A stretch of 64,000 bases of DNA from DASVTR01 sp036387475 (GTDB lineage Bacteria > Acidobacteriota > Blastocatellia > Pyrinomonadales > Pyrinomonadaceae), in NCBI GenBank assembly GCA_036387475.1, contig DASVTR010000003.1:186001-250000 (forward strand). The letters are read 5' to 3'. The translations under genes and the position numbers were made by a program. Below the pieces are notes generated by a model. The model worked only from the letters and a program-made list of their open reading frames with translations, searched no databases and was not told the origin of the DNA. This document shows, piece by piece, positions 57,483-64,000 of this stretch (its first letter is position 1; every line of letters starts with the position of its first letter).

Positions 57483-58109
57483 ATGGTCTTCGTCAAAATC
57501 TGCGGCATCACGAATCTTGAAGACGCGCTGGCGGCGCTCGGCGCTGGCGCGGACGCGCTCGGATTCAATTTCTACAGTCGCAGTTCCCGCTTCATCACTC
57601 CTGCTGCCGCGCGGCGCATCATTGAAGAGTTGCCCGCCGAAACGCTCTCGGTCGGCGTGTTTGTTAACGAGAGTGGGCCAGAAGAAATCAGGCGCATCGC
57701 AGACGAAGCGGGCGTTCGTGCAGTGCAATTGCACGGCGACGAATCACCTGCCTATTGCCGCGCGTTGAGCGACCGCTTTGTTATCAAGGCGTTGCGTGTC
57801 CGTGAAGACTTCGAGCCTGAAAGCGTTCTTGAGTATGAGGCAGACGCAATCCTGCTCGACGCCTTTGACCGCGACGCGCGCGGCGGCACGGGCCGCGTCA
57901 TCGACTGGCAACTGGCGCGGCGCACGAGCGAGTTAGTCCCGAAGCTCTTTCTGGCTGGCGGGCTGACAATCCAGAATGTGACGGAAGCCATTGCTGCCGT
58001 ACGCCCCTACGCCGTTGACGCGTGCAGCAGCCTTGAATGTGCCCCTGGCCGCAAAGATGCCCCGCGCGTGCAGGCTTTCATCAAAGCCGCAAAAGAAACG
58101 ATGAAGTAG
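57483..58109 (+). CDS. trpF: Phosphoribosylanthranilate isomerase
   Basis: TrpF performs the Amadori rearrangement before TrpC. VFVKICGITNLEDALAAL contains the catalytic Cys. GADALGFNFYSRSSRF, VGVFVNE and AILLDAFDRDARGGTGRVIDW with the catalytic Asp complete the pattern, as does FLAGGLTIQNV. Length (208 aa) is normal. The last residues (ETMK) lie in the left arm of element C5. It has no Shine-Dalgarno. Confidence 0.95.
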   Translation: MVFVKICGITNLEDALAALGAGADALGFNFYSRSSRFITPAAARRIIEELPAETLSVGVFVNESGPEEIRRIADEAGVRAVQLHGDESPAYCRALSDRFVIKALRVREDFEPESVLEYEADAILLDAFDRDARGGTGRVIDWQLARRTSELVPKLFLAGGLTIQNVTEAIAAVRPYAVDACSSLECAPGRKDAPRVQAFIKAAKETMK

Positions 58110-58176
58110 GAACGCGGAACGATGAAGTATCAAGAGCTAATCTTTCATTCCGCGTTCATCGTTCCGACTTCATCCT
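58097..58176. repeat. Palindromic word element C5
   Basis: Arms aacgatgaagtaggaacgcg and cgcgttcatcgttccgactt flank the core tatcaagagctaatctttca, which matches C3 and the inverted C2. Confidence 0.84.
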
Positions 58177-58182
58177 TTTTAC

Positions 58183-58213
58183 TTGACGCCCCTCTGCCTT
58201 CATCGGTTATGCT
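58183..58213 (+). promoter_or_regulatory. Weak candidate promoter of the diguanylate cyclase-trpBA unit
   Basis: TTGACG and TATGCT are separated by 19 nt, longer than usual. It sits right after element C5 and about 120 nt before the GGDEF gene. Confidence 0.3.
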
Positions 58214-58332
58214 GCTGTAGTGGACAGTCAGCGAACGCCAGCGGAAAACACAGCCCGCGCCCCTTCATTCACAGCCCTCTCAGCATCCACTGGCCCGGCA
58301 GCAAAATCAGCAACGAAAAGAGCTGTGCTTTT

Positions 58333-59265
58333 ATGAGCGCTCCAGCGCAAGCTAAATCAAAAGACCTCGCCTGCACGCGCGATCAGGGGCGCGTCCTGCT
58401 CGTGACGGATGAACCGGCCATCGCTGCCTACGGCGCAACGCTGGAAGATGCAGGCTTCGTCGTCGTCGGTGTCGCAGGAGGCGCGGCAGCGCTTGTCGCA
58501 CTTCGCCAGACGCGTCCGCATATCGTCATCGCCGACATCAACCTTAAAGGGATTACAGCGCAGGAGTTAACGCGCATGTTGGCCCAGACGCAGGACGGCC
58601 CGCCGCTCCTGCTCATTGGCCCAGACGCCGCTACGACCGAGAAGCGTGCCGCGTCGCTCAGCGCTGGCGCTTTTGATTATTTCCAATTGCCGCGGGAAAT
58701 GGCGCTGCTGCTTGCCCGCGCAACGCAGTTGACTAAGCTCAGCCAGGCAATAGACCGCTTGCGCGCCGAAGCCGAGCGAGATTACCTGACGGGGCTGGTC
58801 AATCGTCGCTATTTCCGCAAGGCGCTCGGACAGGAGCTTGAGCGTTGGCGGCGCTACAATGTTCCGTGCGCGCTCCTGATACTCGACATAGACCACATGA
58901 AACGCATCAACGACACGCACGGCCATTCGGCGGGCGATGTCGTCATCATGCACATCGCAACGGCATTGAAGGAGCTTTCGCGCGACAACGACACGACGGC
59001 CCGCCTCGGCGGTGAAGAGTTCGCGTTGCTGTTAGCGGGCGTTGACGACACACGTGCCATCGCCGCCGCCGAACGACTGCGCCACGATATTTCAGCCGAA
59101 GAGATAGAAGGCATCGGGCGTGTCACGGTCAGCCTCGGCGTCGCCGCCTGCCCTGCACACGCTACCTCTGAGCGTGCGCTCTACGCAGCCAGCGATGCCG
59201 CGCTCTATCACGCGAAGGGCGAGGGCCGCAATCAAACGTCGGTCGCTCCAGCGCTCATCGCGTAA
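58333..59265 (+). CDS. Response regulator with GGDEF diguanylate cyclase domain
   Basis: A receiver domain (VLLVTDEPAIAAYG, phospho-acceptor Asp at 68 in VIADINLKG) is joined to a GGDEF domain beginning DYLTGLVNRRYFRKAL. The active site GGEEF is at residues 226-230, with the metal-binding IDHMKRINDTHGHSAGD upstream. An inhibitory I-site RDND (217-220) lies exactly five residues before GGEEF, so both synthesis of c-di-GMP and its feedback control look intact. ATG 58333 is the first plausible start. It sits between trpF and trpB. Confidence 0.9.
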   Translation: MSAPAQAKSKDLACTRDQGRVLLVTDEPAIAAYGATLEDAGFVVVGVAGGAAALVALRQTRPHIVIADINLKGITAQELTRMLAQTQDGPPLLLIGPDAATTEKRAASLSAGAFDYFQLPREMALLLARATQLTKLSQAIDRLRAEAERDYLTGLVNRRYFRKALGQELERWRRYNVPCALLILDIDHMKRINDTHGHSAGDVVIMHIATALKELSRDNDTTARLGGEEFALLLAGVDDTRAIAAAERLRHDISAEEIEGIGRVTVSLGVAACPAHATSERALYAASDAALYHAKGEGRNQTSVAPALIA

Positions 59266-59341
59266 TAGAAGACAAGCGCGGGAGCGGCCAGAGCCGTTTG
59301 CATTGATAAACTCAGGTTCAGCCAGTGAAAGAAGCATTGTT

Positions 59342-60559
59342 ATGAACAAGGCGGCCAGAATAGAGCCGGACGCGCGCGGGCACTGGGGGCCGTACGGCGG
59401 TCGCTTCGTGCCTGAAACTCTGATGGCTCCGCTCGAAGAATTGACAGCGGCTTATAAGGCGGCGCGCGCTGACGGCGATTTTCAAGCCGAGTTTGAGACG
59501 CTGCTGCGCGATTATTCGGGACGACCGACGCCGCTTTTCTACGCCAAGCGTTTGACCGCGCTCGGCGGCGGCGCACGCATTTATCTTAAGCGCGAAGACC
59601 TCTCGCACACAGGCTCACACAAAATCAACAACGCGCTCGGACAAGTCTTGCTGGCGCGGCGAATGGGAAAAAGACGCATCATAGCGGAAACGGGAGCGGG
59701 CCAACACGGCGTTGCGACTGCGACCGTCTGCGCTCTCTTCGGCCTAACCTGCGTCGTCTACATGGGCGCTGAGGATATGCGCCGTCAAAGCTTGAATGTT
59801 TTTAGAATGAGATTGCTCGGCGCTGAAGTGCGCGCCGTCGAAGCAGGCTCACGCACGCTCAAGGATGCCATTAACGAAGCTCTGCGTGATTGGGTAACGA
59901 CGCCAGCAGATACATATTATCTGCTGGGCAGCGCGCTCGGCCCGCATCCGTACCCTTTGATGGTGCGTGATTTTCAGAGCGTCATCGGGCGCGAAGCCCG
60001 CGCGCAGATTTTGGAAAAGGAGGGACAATTGCCAGACGTGCTCCTGGCCTGCGTCGGCGGCGGCTCAAACTCCATCGGATTGTTTCATCCATTTCTGGAA
60101 GATGAAAGTGTGCGTATGATTGGCGTCGAAGCGGGCGGCAGCGGCGCTGCTCTGGGCCAACACGCAGCGCGCTTTAATACTGAAGGCGGCGGACGGCCCG
60201 GCGTGTTGCAAGGGACGATGAGCTACGTGCTGCAAGACGAGCGCGGGCAAATCGCGGCCACGCATTCCGTCTCCGCCGGACTCGATTATCCGTCCATCGG
60301 CCCGGAACACGCCTACCTGCACGACGCAGGGCGCGTCCAATACGTTTCGGCTTCAGACGAAGAAGCCCTCGCGGCCTTCCGGACACTCTCTCAACAGGAA
60401 GGCATCATCCCCGCCCTTGAATCTTCACACGCCATCGCGCACGCGCTGAAAATTTCAGTGGAGATGAATGCCGGGCAAATCCTGCTCGTGAATCTTTCGG
60501 GGAAAGGCGATAAGGATGTCAACACGGTCGCCGAGGCGCTCGACGGGAGCGCGCAGTGA
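59342..60559 (+). CDS. trpB: Tryptophan synthase beta chain
   Basis: TrpB joins indole and serine with PLP. HTGSHKINNALGQVLLARR holds the Schiff-base Lys; AETGAGQHGVATATVCAL, LACVGGGSNSIGLFHPFL and LSGKGDKDV are the other hallmarks. It starts at MNKAARIEPD (ATG 59342), although the frame is open far upstream through the GGDEF gene. Length (405 aa) is typical of TrpB1. Its stop overlaps the trpA GTG by 4 nt. Confidence 0.96.
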   Translation: MNKAARIEPDARGHWGPYGGRFVPETLMAPLEELTAAYKAARADGDFQAEFETLLRDYSGRPTPLFYAKRLTALGGGARIYLKREDLSHTGSHKINNALGQVLLARRMGKRRIIAETGAGQHGVATATVCALFGLTCVVYMGAEDMRRQSLNVFRMRLLGAEVRAVEAGSRTLKDAINEALRDWVTTPADTYYLLGSALGPHPYPLMVRDFQSVIGREARAQILEKEGQLPDVLLACVGGGSNSIGLFHPFLEDESVRMIGVEAGGSGAALGQHAARFNTEGGGRPGVLQGTMSYVLQDERGQIAATHSVSAGLDYPSIGPEHAYLHDAGRVQYVSASDEEALAAFRTLSQQEGIIPALESSHAIAHALKISVEMNAGQILLVNLSGKGDKDVNTVAEALDGSAQ

Positions 60560-61347
60560 GTCGTATCGCCGCAGCGTTCGCGCGTGCAAAAGCCGAAGGG
60601 CGCGGCGGCTTTATCCCGTTCATCACGGCGGGCGACCCTGATCTGGAAACGACGCGCGCATTGTTGATTGAACTGGCGCGTGCGGGCGCAACCGTCATCG
60701 AGTTGGGCGTGCCCTTTAGTGACCCTATGGCGGATGGGCCAGTGATTCAGCGTGCTTCGGAGCGTGCGCTGCGTGGGCGCTTCGGCATTGCGGAGATTCT
60801 GGAAACGACGGCGAGCGTAAAGCTTGAGATGGACGTGCCCATTGTCCTCTTCAGCTATTTCAATCCGCTGCTCCAATACAATGTGGAGCGCTTGAGCAGG
60901 GAAGCCGTGGGCGCGGGCATCGACGGCGTACTGGTCACAGACCTCGTGCCGGAAGAAGCCGTAGAGTTTAACGCCACGCTCAGGACAAACGAGTTGGATT
61001 TGATCTTTCTAGTTGCACCGACCTCTACGGATGCGCGCCTGAAGATGGTAGCCGAACGCGCCAATGGTTTTATCTACGCCGTCTCGCGCGCGGGCGTCAC
61101 GGGCGCACGCTCTGAGATGAGCAGTGATGCGGAAGGTCTCGTAGCGCGTGTACGCAAGGTTTCAAATCTTCCAATCGCCGTCGGCTTCGGCATCTCAAAC
61201 GCCGAACAGGTCGCAGACGTGTGGCGCTACGCTGACGCGGCGGTCGTCGGCTCGGCGATTGTCGCGGAGATTGAACGATTGAAGGATGCGCCAGACATAG
61301 TGCAGCGCGTCGGAGATTTTGCGCGCCAGTTAGTCACGGGCGCTTAG
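60556..61347 (+). CDS. trpA: Tryptophan synthase alpha chain
   Basis: TrpA cleaves indole-glycerol phosphate to indole for TrpB. The catalytic Glu is in VIELGVPFSDPMADGPVIQRA and the Asp in IDGVLVTDLVPEEA. FIPFITAGDPDLETT and VAVGFGISNAEQV-like segments (here IAVGFGISNAEQV) complete the barrel. The start is GTG overlapping the trpB stop (GTGA), so the pair is coupled. Length (263 aa) is normal. Confidence 0.96.
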   Translation: MSRIAAAFARAKAEGRGGFIPFITAGDPDLETTRALLIELARAGATVIELGVPFSDPMADGPVIQRASERALRGRFGIAEILETTASVKLEMDVPIVLFSYFNPLLQYNVERLSREAVGAGIDGVLVTDLVPEEAVEFNATLRTNELDLIFLVAPTSTDARLKMVAERANGFIYAVSRAGVTGARSEMSSDAEGLVARVRKVSNLPIAVGFGISNAEQVADVWRYADAAVVGSAIVAEIERLKDAPDIVQRVGDFARQLVTGA

Positions 61348-61361
61348 CCGAAGGCTATGTA

Positions 61362-61640
61362 ATGAAACAGACTGTAATCCGTGTGCTGCTCTCTATTGGC
61401 GCAGGCTTTTCCATCTATCTATTTTTATATGCCGTGGTCTTATTTTATGAGCCGGAATTGAACGAGCAGGCATTAATGAAACCAAACTTGACGACTCGAT
61501 TACTATTTTGGCCTTACCCATTGCTGCACGGATTTCATTACGGGTTTAAATCTATCGCCACATTTTTCATTGATGTGGCGCTCTTTTCACTTTTGAGCTA
61601 TCTCATCTTAAAGTGGCGTAGGATACCTCGTGAGCTATGA
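61362..61640 (+). CDS. Small membrane protein, unknown function
   Basis: The 92-residue product has two or three hydrophobic segments (VLLSIGAGFSIYLFLYAVVL; FIDVALFSLLSYLILKW), separated by a polar loop with LLFWPYPLLHGFHYG. I recognise no family. It starts 14 nt after trpA, so it is likely on the same transcript. It is lower in GC than trpA, which may mean recent acquisition. Confidence 0.55.
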   Translation: MKQTVIRVLLSIGAGFSIYLFLYAVVLFYEPELNEQALMKPNLTTRLLFWPYPLLHGFHYGFKSIATFFIDVALFSLLSYLILKWRRIPREL

Positions 61641-61671
61641 ACTCGGTTAAGTATGGGGAAGATATTACGCC

Positions 61672-61995
61672 GTGAGTAGCGCAGGGAATCGCACATCTGG
61701 AATTACTGCGGGGAGTGCTGTCATCATTGTTTTGCACAGCCCGCGCGAAAAGTGCTGGGGCGTGCTCGACCGCATCAGCGCGGCTGGCGTATTCTTACGG
61801 GGTCTTGATTTGAATGCTTTCGATGATTGGCTGCGGGCGGTGGCGCACGACGAGCCGTTTATCGGGCCGACCGACCTGTTCTTTCCGCTCTGGCGCGTTG
61901 AGCGCGTGGCGCTGGATGAAGCGGCAGGAGGGGTGTCCTCGCTGGCAGAGCAGTTTGAGCAGCGCACAGGCCGCAAATTGCAAGAATATTTGTAA
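61672..61995 (+). CDS. Conserved-looking small protein, unknown function
   Basis: The 107-residue product begins with GTG after GGGGA and contains AVIIVLHSPREKCWGVLDRI, AGVFLRGLDLNAFDDWLRAV and IGPTDLFFPLWRVERVALDE. The composition and even hydrophobic pattern suggest a folded cytoplasmic alpha/beta protein. I do not recognise the family. It lies just upstream of recA, with about 280 nt between them that hold the recA promoter region. Confidence 0.6.
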   Translation: MSSAGNRTSGITAGSAVIIVLHSPREKCWGVLDRISAAGVFLRGLDLNAFDDWLRAVAHDEPFIGPTDLFFPLWRVERVALDEAAGGVSSLAEQFEQRTGRKLQEYL

Positions 61996-62151
61996 GGAAA
62001 AAGAGGCTTGCACGATTGTACGGGGCGTGTTATACCGCTTCGGCGCTCCGCCTCAAACCATGCTGATACGGTGCGTTGTGACTTGAATTTAAGCCGGGAA
62101 AACAAGGGAAATTCCCACCCCGCTGTTCTAAAAAAAGTTTGTTGCATATGT

Positions 62152-62163
62152 GAAACACTGTTC
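62152..62163 (+). promoter_or_regulatory. Candidate SOS (LexA) box upstream of recA
   Basis: GAAACACTGTTC resembles a dyad of the GAAC-N4-GTTC type seen in Gram-positive and several other LexA boxes, with one mismatch. It overlaps the candidate -35 at 62161. Confidence 0.35.
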
Positions 62164-62189
62164 CATTCTTGCTGCGAGTGTGTTATACT
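62161..62189 (+). promoter_or_regulatory. Candidate recA promoter
   Basis: TTCCAT and TATACT (62184-62189) are 17 nt apart. The leader to ATG 62278 would be about 80 nt. Confidence 0.5.
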
Positions 62190-62277
62190 CCTTTCCGTTT
62201 CGGCAGTCAGAACTTGGCGGAAACGCTTTATAACCACGAGACGTGAAGAAAAGGAATGGTAGAAAGAGATGTTTGTA

Positions 62278-63360
62278 ATGGCTGAAGACAGAATGAGCGC
62301 GGATCGCGGTAAAGCGGTCGAAGCAGCGCTGCTGAATATTGAAAAGAAATTTGGTAAAGGCTCGATTATGCGTCTGGGCGAGCGCGAGATTTCGGATATA
62401 CCGGCAATCTCGACCACCTCTCTGAGCCTTGACGCCTGCATCGGCGTGGGCGGCGTGCCGCGCGGTCGCGTCGTAGAGATTTACGGGCCGGAAAGCTCCG
62501 GCAAGACGACTTTGGCGCTACACATCGTCGCCGAAGCGCAGAAGGCCGGCGATGTGGCAGCCTATATTGATGCAGAGCACGCGATGGATGCCGAGTATGC
62601 GGCAAAGCTTGGCGTTAACGTTGACGAGCTTTTAATCTCGCAGCCGGATTCGGGCGAGCAGGCGCTGGAAATCGCAGAAGCCCTGGTGCGCTCAAATGGC
62701 GTGGGCGTGATTGTCGTTGACTCTGTAGCGGCGCTCGTGCCGCGCGCTGAGTTGGACGGCGAGATGGGCGACAGCCTTCCGGGCTTGCAGGCACGTTTAA
62801 TGTCGCAGGCGCTCAGGAAGCTGACGGCCATCGTTTCGTCTTCGAACACCTGCTTTATTTTCATCAACCAGATACGCGAAAAGATAGGCGTCATGTTCGG
62901 CTCGCCCGAAACCACAACGGGCGGACGCGCGCTGAAGTTTTATTCCAGCTTGCGTCTGGACATTCGCCGCATCGGCTCGATCAAGGACGGCGACCGCTTT
63001 GTCGGCAATCGCACGAAGGTCAAGGTCGTGAAGAATAAGGTCGCGCCGCCTTTCCGCGAGTGCGAGTTTGACATCGTTTACGGCGAAGGCATCTCGCGTG
63101 AGGGCGATGTGATTGACCTGGGCGTTGCCAATAAGATTGTCGAAAAGAGCGGCGCTTGGTTCTCCTACAAGGGCGAGCGTTTGGGCCAGGGCCGCGAAAA
63201 CGCGAAGCAGACTCTGCGGGATAACCCCGAATTGTTGCAGCGCGTCGAAACGGACGTGCGCGTCGCGCTCGGCATCACCCCTGCTGCTAATACGGAAATT
63301 GCAACTGCGACGGAAGAGACGGCGGACAGCGCCGCGGCGACGGGTCGCAAGGGCAAGTAA
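62278..63360 (+). CDS. recA: Recombinase RecA
   Basis: RecA pairs homologous DNA and stimulates LexA self-cleavage. The Walker A motif is VEIYGPESSGKTTLALHIV, Walker B VGVIVVDSVAALVPRAELDG, and loop L2 follows FINQIREKIGVMFGSPETTTGG. KFGKGSIMRLGE is the standard N-terminus. Starts at 62269 (MFVMAED) and 62278 (MAED) are both possible; I prefer 62278. The C-terminus is a short Thr/Ala-rich tail. Element E2 begins at the stop codon. Confidence 0.97.
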   Translation: MAEDRMSADRGKAVEAALLNIEKKFGKGSIMRLGEREISDIPAISTTSLSLDACIGVGGVPRGRVVEIYGPESSGKTTLALHIVAEAQKAGDVAAYIDAEHAMDAEYAAKLGVNVDELLISQPDSGEQALEIAEALVRSNGVGVIVVDSVAALVPRAELDGEMGDSLPGLQARLMSQALRKLTAIVSSSNTCFIFINQIREKIGVMFGSPETTTGGRALKFYSSLRLDIRRIGSIKDGDRFVGNRTKVKVVKNKVAPPFRECEFDIVYGEGISREGDVIDLGVANKIVEKSGAWFSYKGERLGQGRENAKQTLRDNPELLQRVETDVRVALGITPAANTEIATATEETADSAAATGRKGK

Positions 63361-63460
63361 GGCAAAACTAAAAAGTAAAAAGGCAAAAGGGAAGATACAG
63401 GAGCACCGCTCTCGTCTTCCCTTTTGCTTTTTGCCTTTTACCTTTTGCCTTTTTACTTTA
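63361..63460. repeat. Palindromic word element E2 (aaaaggcaaaagg family)
   Basis: The left words aaaagtaaaaaggcaaaagg are complemented by cttttgccttttaccttttg and further copies. It directly follows the recA stop codon and may act as its terminator. Confidence 0.82.
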
Positions 63461-63498
63461 TATTCCGCTCGTTTGCGTTAAGCTTCTACGCTCGAACG

Positions 63499-64000
63499 AT
63501 GGAAAAGACTATTCTCATCAAAAACGGCACGTTGCTGACGATGGACTCTGCGGATTCGGTCGTGGCAGGCGATTTGCTGATTCGTGATGGTCGCATCGCA
63601 GAGATAGGAGAAACTGCTGACGCTGCGGACATCTCGATAGACGCCCGAAATTGCGCCGTGCTGCCCGGCTTTGTGCAGACGCACGTGCACCTCTGCCAGA
63701 CGCTCTTTCGCGGTGCGGCAGATGATCTAGCGTTGATTGACTGGCTGAAGAAACGCGTCTGGCCGATGGAAGCGGCGCACACTGCCGAATCCATCAGGGC
63801 TTCGGCGCGATTAGGAATAGCGGAGTTAATCAAAGGCGGAACGACCTGCGCGCTGACGATGGAGACGGTCAATCATACGGAGGAAGTCTTTCGCGTCGTC
63901 GAAGAGACAGGCTTTCGCGCCATCGTCGGCAAGTGCATGATGGACAAGGGTGAGGACGTGCCCGCAGCGCTCAGCGAAGAGACGGCTTCGTCTATCCGCG
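63499..64000 (+). CDS. Amidohydrolase (5'-deoxyadenosine/S-adenosylhomocysteine deaminase-like), partial
   Basis: The frame begins at ATG 63499 and runs past the window end (167 residues seen). MEKTILIKNGTLLTMDSADS is a typical N-terminal beta-sandwich of amidohydrolases, followed by the metal-binding HxH in GFVQTHVHLCQTLFRG and then ADDLALIDWLKKRVWPMEAA. The pattern resembles the SAH/5'-deoxyadenosine/MTA deaminase group rather than dihydroorotases. The C-terminal metal ligands lie outside the window, so substrate assignment is tentative. Confidence 0.85.
   Translation, partial: MEKTILIKNGTLLTMDSADSVVAGDLLIRDGRIAEIGETADAADISIDARNCAVLPGFVQTHVHLCQTLFRGAADDLALIDWLKKRVWPMEAAHTAESIRASARLGIAELIKGGTTCALTMETVNHTEEVFRVVEETGFRAIVGKCMMDKGEDVPAALSEETASSIR

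Noticed and set aside
59120..59341. Upstream extension of trpB into the diguanylate cyclase gene
   Set aside because: The Arg/Ser-rich extension is an out-of-frame reading of the GGDEF gene; TrpB starts at 59342.

Overview
The window is a GC-rich, gene-dense bacterial chromosome segment with about 59 protein genes. I see no rRNA, tRNA, CRISPR array or transposase. It looks Gram-negative: outer-membrane barrel, exported proteins, MEP isoprenoid genes, and SpoIID and SpoIVB-S55 domain proteins without other sporulation genes. With Uma2 nucleases and FG-GAP/delta-60 repeat proteins, this best fits an Acidobacteriota, probably the Blastocatellia/subdivision 4 group. The phylum call is inference from gene content, not from a marker comparison.

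Layout. 0.1-1.5 kb: nitroreductase and a first truA. 1.7-5.8 kb (minus): succinate dehydrogenase sdhC-sdhA-[Uma2 nuclease]-sdhB. 6.1-9.8 kb: LysR regulator, amidase with an apparent CTG start, SPFH/band-7 protein. 9.8-12.4 kb (minus): an AT-richer FG-GAP protein with an uncharacterised helical C-terminus. 12.9-17.5 kb (minus): aldehyde dehydrogenase, penicillin-acylase-like hydrolase and thpR, coupled by 4-nt overlaps. 17.8-22.5 kb: outer-membrane protein, two VTT/DedA-type proteins, a DEDDh exonuclease, pyrE, second truA. 22.7-29.1 kb: envelope-lipid block uppS-[Uma2]-cdsA-dxr-rseP-ispG. 29.2-40.9 kb (all minus): delta-60/FG-GAP protein, REC-ATPase regulator, holB, tmk, hfq, miaA, a 31-aa membrane ORF, glutaredoxin, SpoIID protein, serine hydrolase, an unknown secreted protein, a Gfo/Idh/MocA oxidoreductase. 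41-51 kb: ArnT-like glycosyltransferase, alpha/beta hydrolase lacking the nucleophile Ser, mobA, S55 peptidase, rsmG, PLP decarboxylase with a coiled-coil partner, and a secreted dikinase-like protein. 51.5-61.3 kb: a complete set of tryptophan genes (trpE, G, D, C, F, B, A) with a cyclophilin and a diguanylate cyclase inserted. 61.4-64 kb: two small unknown genes, recA, and a truncated amidohydrolase.

The most striking structure lies between the genes. About 20 intergenic gaps are filled by two-armed palindromic elements of roughly 75-215 bp. They are built from short repeated 'words' in at least six unrelated vocabularies. The left arm starts at or inside the 3' end of the upstream gene. 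The right arm usually ends 2-20 nt before the next start codon, which then has no Shine-Dalgarno sequence. Several elements are translated as C-terminal tails (HolB, Tmk, TrpC, cyclophilin, amidase). Some families have a conserved asymmetric core found in both orientations, and one element is nested between the arms of another. I treat this as the main candidate for an undescribed system. The two Uma2 genes inserted into essential operons are a speculative partner.
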